From positions 4,163,501-4,227,500 of the forward strand of contig CP107851.1 in NCBI GenBank assembly GCA_036013505.1: DNA of 64,000 nt, written 5' to 3'. The notes under the pieces were generated by a model. It had not been told where the DNA came from, searched no databases, and saw only the letters and a program-made list of their open reading frames with translations. Source of the stretch: Streptomyces sp. NBC_00510. GTDB lineage: Bacteria > Actinomycetota > Actinomycetes > Streptomycetales > Streptomycetaceae. The first letter of the stretch is position 1. Each line of letters opens with the position of its first letter. Below, piece after piece: positions 16,201 through 24,171 of this stretch. The translations under genes were made by a program, and so were the position numbers.

Positions 16201-17352
16201 TCAGTCCCGCCCCCGGAAGCGGCGCCGCTCCACGTCGTGGCCCGCGGGCTGGTCGGCGAGCCGGACCACCGGGTCCTCGGGCGCCCCGCGCCCGGCGACC
16301 ACCGGCTCCACCGAGTGCAGGGCCTTCGCCCGGTACTGGGCCGCGTCCGCCAGCCGGAACAGCCGGCGCCCCGAGGTCACCACGCCGATCTCGGCGTCCG
16401 TGGAGGCCACCCCGACCGCCACCCCGTCGCCCAGCCCCAGCCACTTGGTCCGCACGCACAGCTCCTCGGCGACCACCACGACCTGCTCCGCGCGGTGCCC
16501 GACCGACAGCAGGCAGAACTCGTCGCCGCCCAGCCGCGCCACCAGGCTGCCCTGCAGGGCGGCCCCGCACAGCGACAGCACGGAGCCGAAGCCGACCAGC
16601 AGCCGGTCGCCGACCGCGTGCCCGAGCTGGTCGTTGACCCGTTTGAGCCCGTTGAGGTCGCAGACCATCAGGCTCACCGGGGTCCCGTCGGCCCGGTGCC
16701 GTTCCACCGCCTCCTCCAGCCGCTGGTCGACCGCCCGCCGGTTGGCCAGCCCGGTCAGCGGGTCGGTGAAGGCCAGCCGGCGCACCTCCGCCAGCCGCTC
16801 GGTCTGGGCGATCCCGGCCGCGGTGAGCGCCGCGAGCACGGTCGCGAACTCGGCGTCGTCCCGGTCGAAGACCGGCCGCCCGGCGCCCCGGGCCACGTAC
16901 AGCTCGCCCCAGGCGAGCCCGTGCAGCATGATCGGCGCGACGACGCAGGAGGTACGGCCGCGCCGCCGCAGCGTGGCCACCCGCTGGTGGCAGTAGGCAC
17001 CGGTACGGCCCTCCGCCGGGCCCTCGGCCGTCTCGATCCAGGCGTGCGGCTCGCCGCCCTCGGTCCACTTCGCGTGCAGGAACTCCACGATCTCCGGGAA
17101 GTCCGCGACCGAGTACACCTCCTCGACGGGCTGCGGCTCCTCGCCGGGCGCCAGGTCCCCGTCGTTGACCAGCACCCGCAGCCGCCCCCGGTCGCGCTCC
17201 CAGCGGGAGATCGCCGCCATGGAACCGCCGAGGGCGAACCGTGCCGAGGACGCGGCGGCGACGACCGCCTCCATGGGCGACTTCGCCGCCGCCACCGCCC
17301 GCGCGAGTTCGGCGACGGCGCGCAGTCGAGCGTCCCCGCCGGTGCCGTTCAT
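16201..17352 (-). CDS. GAF-GGDEF diguanylate cyclase
   Basis: 383 residues. The N-terminal part (about 1-180) looks like a GAF sensor domain; the C-terminal GGDEF domain starts at LAFTDPLTGLANRRAVD and has the intact active site RLGGDEFCLL (about 282-288), so it should make cyclic di-GMP from two GTP. The inhibitory RxxD site normally found five residues before GGDEF is missing (QGSLVARLGGDEF). Cytoplasmic, no membrane helix. AGGAG lies 10 nt before the ATG. The gene order hutH-GGDEF matches what I recall for S. coelicolor SCO4932-SCO4931. c-di-GMP controls development through BldD in Streptomyces. Confidence 0.9.
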   Translation of the reverse strand: MNGTGGDARLRAVAELARAVAAAKSPMEAVVAAASSARFALGGSMAAISRWERDRGRLRVLVNDGDLAPGEEPQPVEEVYSVADFPEIVEFLHAKWTEGGEPHAWIETAEGPAEGRTGAYCHQRVATLRRRGRTSCVVAPIMLHGLAWGELYVARGAGRPVFDRDDAEFATVLAALTAAGIAQTERLAEVRRLAFTDPLTGLANRRAVDQRLEEAVERHRADGTPVSLMVCDLNGLKRVNDQLGHAVGDRLLVGFGSVLSLCGAALQGSLVARLGGDEFCLLSVGHRAEQVVVVAEELCVRTKWLGLGDGVAVGVASTDAEIGVVTSGRRLFRLADAAQYRAKALHSVEPVVAGRGAPEDPVVRLADQPAGHDVERRRFRGRD

Positions 17353-17451
17353 GCGCCCGTCTCCTGTCGCCCGCAGACTTTTTACCAGTTTGCGACGTTC
17401 GCACGGCCCCGCACGTTACGCGCCCGTCGGCGCGGTCGTTTTCCGCCTCAA

Positions 17452-18255
17452 TCACTCACCCGGCCACACCGGGTCGCGCTTCTCGTTGAAGGCCGCGACA
17501 CCCTCGGTGCGGTCCCCGGAGAAGGCGACCGTGCGCCACGCGGCGTCCTCGACGTCCAGCCCGGTCCGCAGGTCCGTACCCTGGCCCAGCCGCAGCGCCC
17601 GCTTGGCCGCACGCAGGCCCACCGGCGAGTTCCCGGCGATCCGCGAGGCCAGGCCGAGCGCCTCCACACGGTCCTGGCCCTCCTCCGCGAGCACGTCCAC
17701 CAGACCCAGCGCCAGCGCCTCCGCCGCGGGCACCCGGCGCCCGGTGAAGATCAGCTGCGCCGCCCGGGCCGCGCCCACCCGGCGCGGCAGCAACTGCGTG
17801 CCGCCGCCACCGGGGATCACGCCCACCGTGACCTCCGGCAGCCCCACGACGGCCGTCGGGTCGGCGACGATCACGTCGCACGCCAGCGCCAGCTCGTACC
17901 CGCCGCCGAGGGCGAAGCCGTGCACCGAGGCCACGGACGGCATCGGCAGTTCCAGCACGGCCGTGTAGGCGGCCCGCGTGTACGGGCGCTGCCGCGCGAG
18001 GTCGGCGTCGGTGAAGGAGTTGCGCTCCTTCAGGTCGGCGCCCACGCAGAACGCCCGCTCATGGGTCGAGGTGAGCACGGCACAGCTGACCGACCGGTCG
18101 GCGGACAGCGCCGCGCACGCCTCGGTGACCGCCCGGGCCATGTCCGTCGAGATGGCGTTCATCGCCTTGGGCCGGTCCAGCACCAGTTCCGCCACCCGCC
18201 CGGCGTCACCGTGCCTGCGTACCGCCACCCACTCGCCAAACCGCTGCTCGGCCAT
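17452..18255 (-). CDS. Enoyl-CoA hydratase/isomerase
   Basis: 267 residues, crotonase superfamily. Visible are VAELVLDRPKAMNAIS, the first oxyanion-hole segment ERAFCVGADLKER, the second VHGFALGGGYELALACD, and both catalytic glutamates, in GGYELALA and GLPEVTVGVIPGGGGTQ. It hydrates 2-enoyl-CoA thioesters in fatty acid or branched-chain amino acid breakdown; with the carboxylase genes nearby a role in short-chain acyl-CoA metabolism is plausible but not shown. GGAGGTGG lies 7 nt before the ATG. Confidence 0.9.
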   Translation of the reverse strand: MAEQRFGEWVAVRRHGDAGRVAELVLDRPKAMNAISTDMARAVTEACAALSADRSVSCAVLTSTHERAFCVGADLKERNSFTDADLARQRPYTRAAYTAVLELPMPSVASVHGFALGGGYELALACDVIVADPTAVVGLPEVTVGVIPGGGGTQLLPRRVGAARAAQLIFTGRRVPAAEALALGLVDVLAEEGQDRVEALGLASRIAGNSPVGLRAAKRALRLGQGTDLRTGLDVEDAAWRTVAFSGDRTEGVAAFNEKRDPVWPGE

Positions 18256-18325
18256 CGCGCCGCCACCTCCGGGTCGCTGTTAACGATCGTGAACCGTCGA
18301 CCGCCAGCGTAGTGGGCGTGCCCGC

Positions 18326-19483
18326 TCAGCCGCCCCGGCGGTTCAGCAGCCAGGGCTCGACCACGCCGAGACCGCGCACCGGCCGCCGCCACATGGGCTG
18401 CAGCCCGAAGCGGTACTTCTCCTCCGACCCGGGCTCGATCTCCGCCTCCGACTCGGGTGCCTCGCCCGCCGCGACGAGCGCCTGCGCCAGCTCGCCGTCG
18501 ACGAGCACCGCGTCCCGTGGCGCTATCGAGGTCAGCCGGCTCGCCAGGTTCACCGTGGTGCCGAAGACGTCGCCCATGCGGGTCGTGACGGTGCCGAAGG
18601 CCATGCCGACGCGCAGCGCCGGCATCGTCTCGTCGCCGTTCATCGTCTCGATCAGCCGCATGCCGATCTCGGCGGCCGTGCCGGCGTCGTCCGCGACGAA
18701 CAGCACTTCGTCACCGAGGGTCTTGATGAGCCGTCCGCCGTGCGCGGCCACCTGGTCGGCGGCCGTGGTCTCGAAGGCCTCGACCAGCTCGCCGAGTTCC
18801 TCCTCCTCCAGCCGCCGGGTGAGCCGGGTGAAGCCGACGAGGTCGGCGAAGCCGACCGCCAGCCGGCGGTCGACGGCCTCCTCGTCGTCCGAGCGGACGA
18901 CCCGGCTGGTGGCGGCGGCGAGCTGGCGCCGCCACACGTAGGTGAGGAACTCCTCCAGCTCCGGCAGCAGCAGCTCGACCAGCGGATAGGCCACCTCGCC
19001 CCGGGTCATGCCGGGTTCGGGCGGCTCGGTGAGCTCCTCCAGGAAGGAGTCGGTCTGCCACTCGGCCAGCCGGGCCGTGGTCTGGCCGGTGGAGCGGGCG
19101 ACCTGGATCGCCGTGCTCTCGCTGATCAGCCCGGCCTCGACCAGACCGGCCAGACGGCGCAGCGCCAGGACGTCGGCCTCGGTCAGCGCGCGTGCCTGGC
19201 CGATGTCGGCGAAGCCCATCGCGCGCCAGAACCGGGCGGCGAGGTCCATGGAGACGCCGGCGCTGCGGGCCGCCTGAAAGGGTGTGTAGTGCCGTCCGGA
19301 GCCCAGGATCAGGTGCTCCAGGCGCAGTGCGATCGGGTCCTCTTCGATGGCGTGGGACCGGGCGGATCCGCCCCGTTCCTCGGGCTCCTCGCGCTCGTCG
19401 TAGTCCTCGTGTTCCGCGTGTTCGCGACGAGGCCCGCCCGGCTCTTCGTGCGGCGGGAGGTCGCTCGCGTCGTCCACGGTCAC
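18326..19483 (-). CDS. cya: Class III adenylate cyclase
   Basis: 385 residues. The C-terminal catalytic domain (about 205-345) has the metal-binding Asp in VGFADLVGFTRLT, the adenine-specifying Lys in IKTLGDEVLF, the second metal Asp, and GDVFGTTVNLASRL with the transition-state Asn and Arg. The N-terminal 200 residues begin with an acidic, disordered-looking region and a helical part (YTPFQAARSAGV, LTEADVLALRRLAGL). It makes cAMP, which in S. coelicolor is needed for germination and acts through Crp. GTG 19483 has AGGAGGGGG 7 nt upstream, so the longer frame was rejected. Position next to birA matches S. coelicolor cya (SCO4928). Confidence 0.93.
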   Translation of the reverse strand: MTVDDASDLPPHEEPGGPRREHAEHEDYDEREEPEERGGSARSHAIEEDPIALRLEHLILGSGRHYTPFQAARSAGVSMDLAARFWRAMGFADIGQARALTEADVLALRRLAGLVEAGLISESTAIQVARSTGQTTARLAEWQTDSFLEELTEPPEPGMTRGEVAYPLVELLLPELEEFLTYVWRRQLAAATSRVVRSDDEEAVDRRLAVGFADLVGFTRLTRRLEEEELGELVEAFETTAADQVAAHGGRLIKTLGDEVLFVADDAGTAAEIGMRLIETMNGDETMPALRVGMAFGTVTTRMGDVFGTTVNLASRLTSIAPRDAVLVDGELAQALVAAGEAPESEAEIEPGSEEKYRFGLQPMWRRPVRGLGVVEPWLLNRRGG

Positions 19484-19574
19484 CGCCCGCCCCCTCCTGG
19501 GTCCCTGCCCACCGGCCCTTCCGATCACCGCGTCGGAGGCTGCCGCCTCAACAATACGGCAGGTGTGGCCTGGC

Positions 19575-20417
19575 TCACTGTCCCGCCGGCCGCACGTGGA
19601 CGACGTCGCCCGCGGCGACCGCCCGCTCGCCCTCGCCGGTCGCGACGACCAGCCGCCCGTCGTCGTCGACGGCCACCGCCCGCCCGCCGACCTCGCCCCC
19701 GCCGGGGAGTTCGGCGCGCACGGTGCGGCCGAGCGTCACGCAGCCGGCGGCGTACGCCTGCTGCAGCCGGGAGCCGGCCGGATCGCCGTCGGCGCGCAGC
19801 CACTCGCCGTACCAGTCGGCCACGGAACGCAGCACCGCGCGCAGCAGCGGGTCGCGGTCGGTGACCTTGGCCCCGGCGAGCATGAGCGAGCCCGCGGCGG
19901 GGACCGGCAGCTCCTCCTCGCGGAGGGTGACGTTGAGGCCGATGCCGATCACCACGGCGTCGTCGCCGACGCGCTCGGCGAGGATGCCGCCGGTCTTCCG
20001 TTCCTCGCCGTCGACGGTGACGAGCACGTCGTTGGGCCACTTCAGCCCGGTGTCCACGCCCGCCGTCCGCGCCACGGCGGTGGCCGTCGCCACACCGGCC
20101 AGCAGGGGCAGCCAGCCCCAGCGCCGGGGCGGGACGGAGGTCGGCCGCAGCAGCACGGAGAAGAACAGCCCGGAGCGGGCGGGGGCCTGCCACTGGCGGT
20201 CCAGGCGGCCGCGCCCCGCGGACTGCTCCTCGGCGACCAGCACCGCGCCCTCGGCGGCGCCCTCCCGGGCCCGGGCGCCCAGGTCGCTGTTGGTGGAGCC
20301 GGTGGAGTCGACCACGTCCAGGTCGGTCCACAGGCTGTCGGGGGTGACGATCGCGCGGCGCAGGGCGGCCGCCTTGAGCGGCGGCCGCTCGAGGTCGGAC
20401 CAGCGGTTCGAGGTCAT
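19575..20417 (-). CDS. birA: Biotin--[acetyl/propionyl-CoA carboxylase] ligase
   Basis: 280 residues. It activates biotin with ATP and transfers it to the carrier lysine of carboxylases, here most directly AccA2 at 24172. Motifs: DSTGSTNSDLGARAREGA, the ligase loop SAGRGRLDRQWQAP with the GRGR biotinyl-AMP signature, LKWPNDVLV, and IGIGLNV. It lacks the N-terminal DNA-binding domain of E. coli BirA, so it is a ligase without repressor function. The start codon has GGAGG too close for a normal Shine-Dalgarno, while TAGGCT lies about 7 nt before the ATG, so a leaderless transcript is possible. Confidence 0.93.
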   Translation of the reverse strand: MTSNRWSDLERPPLKAAALRRAIVTPDSLWTDLDVVDSTGSTNSDLGARAREGAAEGAVLVAEEQSAGRGRLDRQWQAPARSGLFFSVLLRPTSVPPRRWGWLPLLAGVATATAVARTAGVDTGLKWPNDVLVTVDGEERKTGGILAERVGDDAVVIGIGLNVTLREEELPVPAAGSLMLAGAKVTDRDPLLRAVLRSVADWYGEWLRADGDPAGSRLQQAYAAGCVTLGRTVRAELPGGGEVGGRAVAVDDDGRLVVATGEGERAVAAGDVVHVRPAGQ

Positions 20418-20634
20418 ACCTCCCAGCCTAGGGTCTGCCCTCCGGATCGCCGCGGACGTGCCCGCCGGGGCCCGGGACGACGCGGCGGCCGGGAAGGCGG
20501 ACCCTGGGAGTGGAGTGTGGCCAACGCCGCACTGACCGGGCAGCATCCGCGCGGTTACGCTACGAAAACAGCATTACTCGCCAGTCACGTCACACCCTCA
20601 GCACGACCCGACGAGAGCAGGAGAGCCGCCTCCC

Positions 20635-22224
20635 ATGGCCGAGCCGGAGATCGACATCCACACCACCGCGGGGAAGCTCGCGGACCTGCGCCGCCGCGTT
20701 GACGAGGCGACCCACGCCGGCTCGGCGCGCGCGGTGGAGAAGCAGCACGCCAAGGGCAAGCTGACCGCGCGTGAGCGCATCGAACTGCTGCTGGACGAGG
20801 GCTCCTTCGTCGAACTGGACGAGCTGGCCCGGCACCGCTCGACCAACTTCGGCCTGGAGAAGAACCGCCCCTACGGGGACGGCGTCGTCACCGGCTACGG
20901 CACCGTGGACGGCCGCCCGGTGGCGGTCTTCTCGCAGGACTTCACCGTGTTCGGCGGCGCGCTCGGCGAGGTCTACGGCGAGAAGATCGTCAAGGTCATG
21001 GACTGGGCGCTGAAGACCGGCTGCCCGGTCATCGGCATCAACGACTCCGGGGGCGCGCGCATCCAGGAGGGCGTCACCTCGCTCGGCCTGTACGGCGAGA
21101 TCTTCCGCCGCAACACCCACGCCTCCGGCGTCATCCCGCAGATCTCGCTGATCCTGGGCCCCTGCGCGGGCGGCGCGGTCTACTCCCCCGCCATCACCGA
21201 CTTCGTGGTGATGGTCGACCAGACCTCGCACATGTTCATCACCGGCCCGGACGTCATCAAGACCGTCACCGGTGAGGACGTCGGCTTCGAGGAACTGGGC
21301 GGCGCCCGTTCGCACAACACCGTGTCCGGCAACGCGCACCACATGGCCGGCGACGAGAAGGACGCCATCGAGTACGTCAAGGCGCTGCTGTCCTACCTGC
21401 CGTCCAACAACCTCCAGGAGGCCCCGGCCTTCCCGCAGGAGGCGGAGCCGGAGGTGTCGGCGCAGGACCTCGAGCTCGACACCCTGATCCCGGACTCGGC
21501 GAACCAGCCGTACGACATGCACCAGGTCATCGAGCACGTCCTGGACGACGGCGAGTTCCTGGAGACCCAGGCGCTGTTCGCGCCCAACATCGTCACCGGC
21601 TTCGGCCGGATCGAGGGCCACCCGGTCGGCGTCGTCGCCAACCAGCCGATGCAGTTCGCCGGCTGCCTGGACATCAACGCCAGCGAGAAGGCGGCGCGTT
21701 TCGTCCGCACCTGCGACAGCTTCAACGTCCCGGTCGTCACCTTCGTCGACGTCCCCGGCTTCCTGCCCGGCACCGACCAGGAGTGGAACGGCATCATCCG
21801 GCGCGGCGCCAAACTGATCTACGCCTACGCCGAGGCCACGGTCCCGCTGATCACCGTCATCACGCGCAAGGCGTTCGGCGGCGCCTACGACGTCATGGGC
21901 TCCAAGCACCTGGGCGCCGACCTCAACCTGGCCTGGCCGACCGCCCAGATCGCCGTCATGGGCGCCCAGGGCGCCGTCAACATCCTGCACCGCCGGACCC
22001 TGGCCGAGGCGGGCTCCCCGGAGGAGGCGGAGGCGCTGCGCGCCCAGCTGATGCAGGAGTACGAGGACACCCTGCTCAACCCCTACGTCGCCGCGGAGCG
22101 CGGCTACGTCGACGGCGTGATCCTGCCCTCGGAGACCCGCACGCACCTGGTGAAGGCGCTGCGGACGCTGCGCAACAAGCGCGAGAGCCTGCCCCCCAAG
22201 AAGCACGGCAACATCCCCCTGTAA
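20635..22224 (+). CDS. pccB: Propionyl-CoA carboxylase beta subunit (carboxyltransferase)
   Basis: 529 residues, the transferase that moves carbon dioxide from biotin to acyl-CoA to make methylmalonyl-CoA. The two crotonase-like halves are seen: INDSGGARIQEG with GPCAGGAVYSPA in the first, and DVPGFLPGTDQEW with RKAFGGAYDVMGSK in the second. Asp419 in GGAYDVM corresponds to the residue (D422 in S. coelicolor PccB) that favours propionyl-CoA over acetyl-CoA. Shine-Dalgarno GCAGGAGAG. It is followed after 15 nt by the epsilon subunit, and the biotinylated subunit AccA2 is encoded 2 kb away. Confidence 0.95.
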   Translation: MAEPEIDIHTTAGKLADLRRRVDEATHAGSARAVEKQHAKGKLTARERIELLLDEGSFVELDELARHRSTNFGLEKNRPYGDGVVTGYGTVDGRPVAVFSQDFTVFGGALGEVYGEKIVKVMDWALKTGCPVIGINDSGGARIQEGVTSLGLYGEIFRRNTHASGVIPQISLILGPCAGGAVYSPAITDFVVMVDQTSHMFITGPDVIKTVTGEDVGFEELGGARSHNTVSGNAHHMAGDEKDAIEYVKALLSYLPSNNLQEAPAFPQEAEPEVSAQDLELDTLIPDSANQPYDMHQVIEHVLDDGEFLETQALFAPNIVTGFGRIEGHPVGVVANQPMQFAGCLDINASEKAARFVRTCDSFNVPVVTFVDVPGFLPGTDQEWNGIIRRGAKLIYAYAEATVPLITVITRKAFGGAYDVMGSKHLGADLNLAWPTAQIAVMGAQGAVNILHRRTLAEAGSPEEAEALRAQLMQEYEDTLLNPYVAAERGYVDGVILPSETRTHLVKALRTLRNKRESLPPKKHGNIPL

Positions 22225-22239
22225 GGAGCGCGCCCAGCC

Positions 22240-22446
22240 ATGGTGATCAAGGTCGAACGGGGCAACCCGACCCCCGAGGAGCTGGCGGCCGTCGTGGCCC
22301 TCGTCCAGGCCCGGGCCGCGGCGGCCGCGGGGCCCGCCGACGGCCCGCGGGCGTCCGACGAGTGGGCCTCCCCCGCGCGCAACGTCCCCGGCCGGATGCT
22401 GCGCCCGGCGCCGGCGGCCTGGCGCGCCACCTACTGGCCGCACTGA
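22240..22446 (+). CDS. pccE: Propionyl-CoA carboxylase epsilon subunit
   Basis: 68 residues. The N-terminus VIKVERGNPTPEELAAVVAL and the C-terminal W...PARNVPGRMLRPAPAAWRATYW pattern are typical of actinobacterial acyl-CoA carboxylase epsilon subunits, which bridge alpha and beta subunits and raise activity. AAGGAG precedes the ATG by 11 nt. A hairpin follows, so pccB-pccE is probably a two-gene unit. Confidence 0.93.
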   Translation: MVIKVERGNPTPEELAAVVALVQARAAAAAGPADGPRASDEWASPARNVPGRMLRPAPAAWRATYWPH

Positions 22447-22478
22447 GCACGGAGCGGACGGAAATGGTCCGCATGCCC

Positions 22479-22512
22479 GCCCGCGCCTGAGTATCCGTAC
22501 TCAGGCGCGGGC
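22479..22512 (+). terminator. Hairpin after pccE
   Basis: Perfect 15-bp stem (GCCCGCGCCTGAGTA / TACTCAGGCGCGGGC) with loop TCCG, 32 nt after the pccE stop and 27 nt before the next small gene. Confidence 0.75.
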
Positions 22513-22538
22513 GTCCGCCACGGCGCAACCTGGACGGC

Positions 22539-22670
22539 ATGCTGTGGTCAGACCCGTCCGACGAACCCCCCGAGGAGATGCGGCAGGCGCAGGCGATGCT
22601 GCGCCGCGCGATGATCGTGATCGCCGTCGCCGTCCCCCTGATCACGGCCCTGGTGGCCTGGCGCGGCTGA
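22539..22670 (+). CDS. 43-residue single-pass membrane protein
   Basis: A short frame between the pccE hairpin and maf: MLWSDPSDEPPEEMRQAQAM followed by a basic LRRAM and a hydrophobic helix IVIAVAVPLITALVAW ending RG. The acidic, helical head with one C-terminal membrane helix is typical of small conserved Streptomyces membrane proteins found at this spot. No good Shine-Dalgarno is visible. Function unknown. Confidence 0.65.
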   Translation: MLWSDPSDEPPEEMRQAQAMLRRAMIVIAVAVPLITALVAWRG

Positions 22671-22684
22671 CTACGATGACGGGC

Positions 22685-23296
22685 ATGACCGACAGCAGCC
22701 GCAGCCCCCGCCCGCTCGTCCTCGCCTCTGCCTCCCCCGCGCGCCTGGGACTGCTGAAGCAGGCCGGGCTCGACCCGCGGGTCGTCGTCAGCGGCGTCGA
22801 CGAGGACGCGATCAGCGCGGACACGCCCGCCGAGCTGGCCCGGGTGCTGGCCGAGGCCAAGGCCTCGGTGGTCGCGGCCCAGCTCTCCGACGGCGAGGTG
22901 GTCGTCGGCTGCGACTCCGTCCTGGACCTGGACGGCCAGGCGCTGGGCAAGCCGGTCGACGCCGAGGACGCCACGGCCCGCTGGAAGTCCATGCGCGGCC
23001 GCTCCGGTGTGCTGCGGACCGGTCACTGCGTCATCGACCTCGCCACCGGCCGCCGGGTCTCGGCCACCGCCTCCACCACGGTGCGGTTCGGCACCCCGGA
23101 CGACGACGAGATCGCCGCCTACGTCGCCTCGGGCGAGCCGCTGTACGTGGCCGGCGCCTTCACCCTCGACGGCCGTTCCGCGCCGTTCGTCGAGGGCATC
23201 GAGGGCGACCACGGCAACGTCATCGGCATCTCGCTGCCGCTGCTGCGCCGTCTGCTCGCCGAGCTGGACCTGCGCATCACCGACTTCTGGGTCTGA
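22685..23296 (+). CDS. maf: Maf-like nucleotide pyrophosphatase
   Basis: 203 residues, house-cleaning pyrophosphatase that hydrolyses non-canonical or modified nucleoside triphosphates. Motifs are LVLASASPARLGLLKQAGL with the phosphate-binding S-x-S-x-x-R, the catalytic Asp in VVGCDSVLDLDGQALGKP, and YVASGEPLYVAGAF. TACGAT lies about 7 nt before ATG 22685, consistent with a leaderless message; ATG 22676 is an alternative three codons upstream. Convergent with the next gene, with stops only 22 nt apart. Confidence 0.88.
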   Translation: MTDSSRSPRPLVLASASPARLGLLKQAGLDPRVVVSGVDEDAISADTPAELARVLAEAKASVVAAQLSDGEVVVGCDSVLDLDGQALGKPVDAEDATARWKSMRGRSGVLRTGHCVIDLATGRRVSATASTTVRFGTPDDDEIAAYVASGEPLYVAGAFTLDGRSAPFVEGIEGDHGNVIGISLPLLRRLLAELDLRITDFWV

Positions 23297-23324
23297 CCGG
23301 TCCGACCGGTCGGCCCGGTCAGAC
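23291..23324. terminator. Hairpin between convergent maf and membrane protein genes
   Basis: GTCTGACCGG and CCGGTCAGAC pair over a second palindrome CCGACCGGTCGG in the loop. The stem contains both stop codons. Confidence 0.65.
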
Positions 23325-23795
23325 GGCGGCGGGGGCCACCGGCGGCGGGGGCGTGGTCCCGCCGGGCTCGTCGCCCGGACCCGGGGCCGGACCGGCGGCC
23401 GGGGCCTCCTCCCCCGCGTAGAGCACCAGGGCGAGCACCACGAACCCCAGGATCACCATCATCCCCACGAACGCTGCCCAGCCCACCGGGGCCGCCAGGC
23501 CCGCGCCCAGGACCGCGTGGGTCACCGCGCACACGATGAGCACGATCCGGCCGAAGCGGCCCGGCGCCCGGTCGCGCTGCGCCATGCGGACGAGGACGAC
23601 CGCGCACCCGATGAGGAAGAGCGCCATCAGCACACCGGCCGCCCACGCGCCCACCGCCATGGCGTCCGGATCGAGCCCGGCCAGGGACATCTGCTGGTGG
23701 CGCACGGCTATGCCCATGATCCAGTTGACGAAGGCGAACCCGAACGCCTCCAGGACCAACAACACAGCCGCCGCCACGGCGACACTTCTGCGCAC
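23319..23795 (-). CDS. Four-helix integral membrane protein, unknown function
   Basis: 158 residues from GTG 23795 (VRRSVAVAAAV), chosen because CAGGGGG lies about 7 nt upstream; the frame extends nine codons further to an ATG at 23822. Four hydrophobic helices are seen, ending with a Pro/Gly/Ala-rich cytoplasmic tail (about 130-158). No catalytic motif is recognisable. Confidence 0.7.
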   Translation of the reverse strand: MRRSVAVAAAVLLVLEAFGFAFVNWIMGIAVRHQQMSLAGLDPDAMAVGAWAAGVLMALFLIGCAVVLVRMAQRDRAPGRFGRIVLIVCAVTHAVLGAGLAAPVGWAAFVGMMVILGFVVLALVLYAGEEAPAAGPAPGPGDEPGGTTPPPPVAPAAV

Positions 23796-23822
23796 TGCGC
23801 GCCCCCTGTCCCAGGACCCCAT

Positions 23823-24171
23823 TACCGGCGGTATTTCGTGGGCCGAACGCTACTAACGGGTAGGAGTTGCGGCAAGAGTCCGCGCGGCACCACCCGTATG
23901 GGGCGCCGGTCCGGCAAAGATTTCCCCGGGCCTTCGTGGAGTTCCCACAAAAAAAGCGCCACGTCGGTCACGGTGGAGGACGGTGACCCGGCCCACACCC
24001 CAGGGCCTCAAGCACCGGGATAAATGGGGCTTTACCGTAGGAAGCCAAGGCATCCGGGTCCCGAATGGGGGCCCGTATCACCCTCCGTGTGGGCAAGCTC
24101 ACCCCCAGGGGTGCCTCGGCACGAAGTGTCGCCAGTACCTAAACTCTGCTTGTTTCAAGGAGGGAGCCATC
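23823..24171 (+). promoter_or_regulatory. 349-nt gene-free leader upstream of accA2
   Basis: No credible gene. TAAACT at about 24139-24144 is a likely -10 box for accA2, about 28 nt before its start, and AAGGAGGGA is the Shine-Dalgarno. The stretch also contains an A-run (CACAAAAAAAGCGCC, near 23950), unusual for this DNA. Confidence 0.5.

Noticed and set aside
14491..18312. A plus-strand open frame of 1273 codons opposite hutH, the GGDEF gene and enoyl-CoA hydratase
   Set aside because: Same reason: no domain can be read, and the opposite strand has clear enzymes with Shine-Dalgarno sequences.
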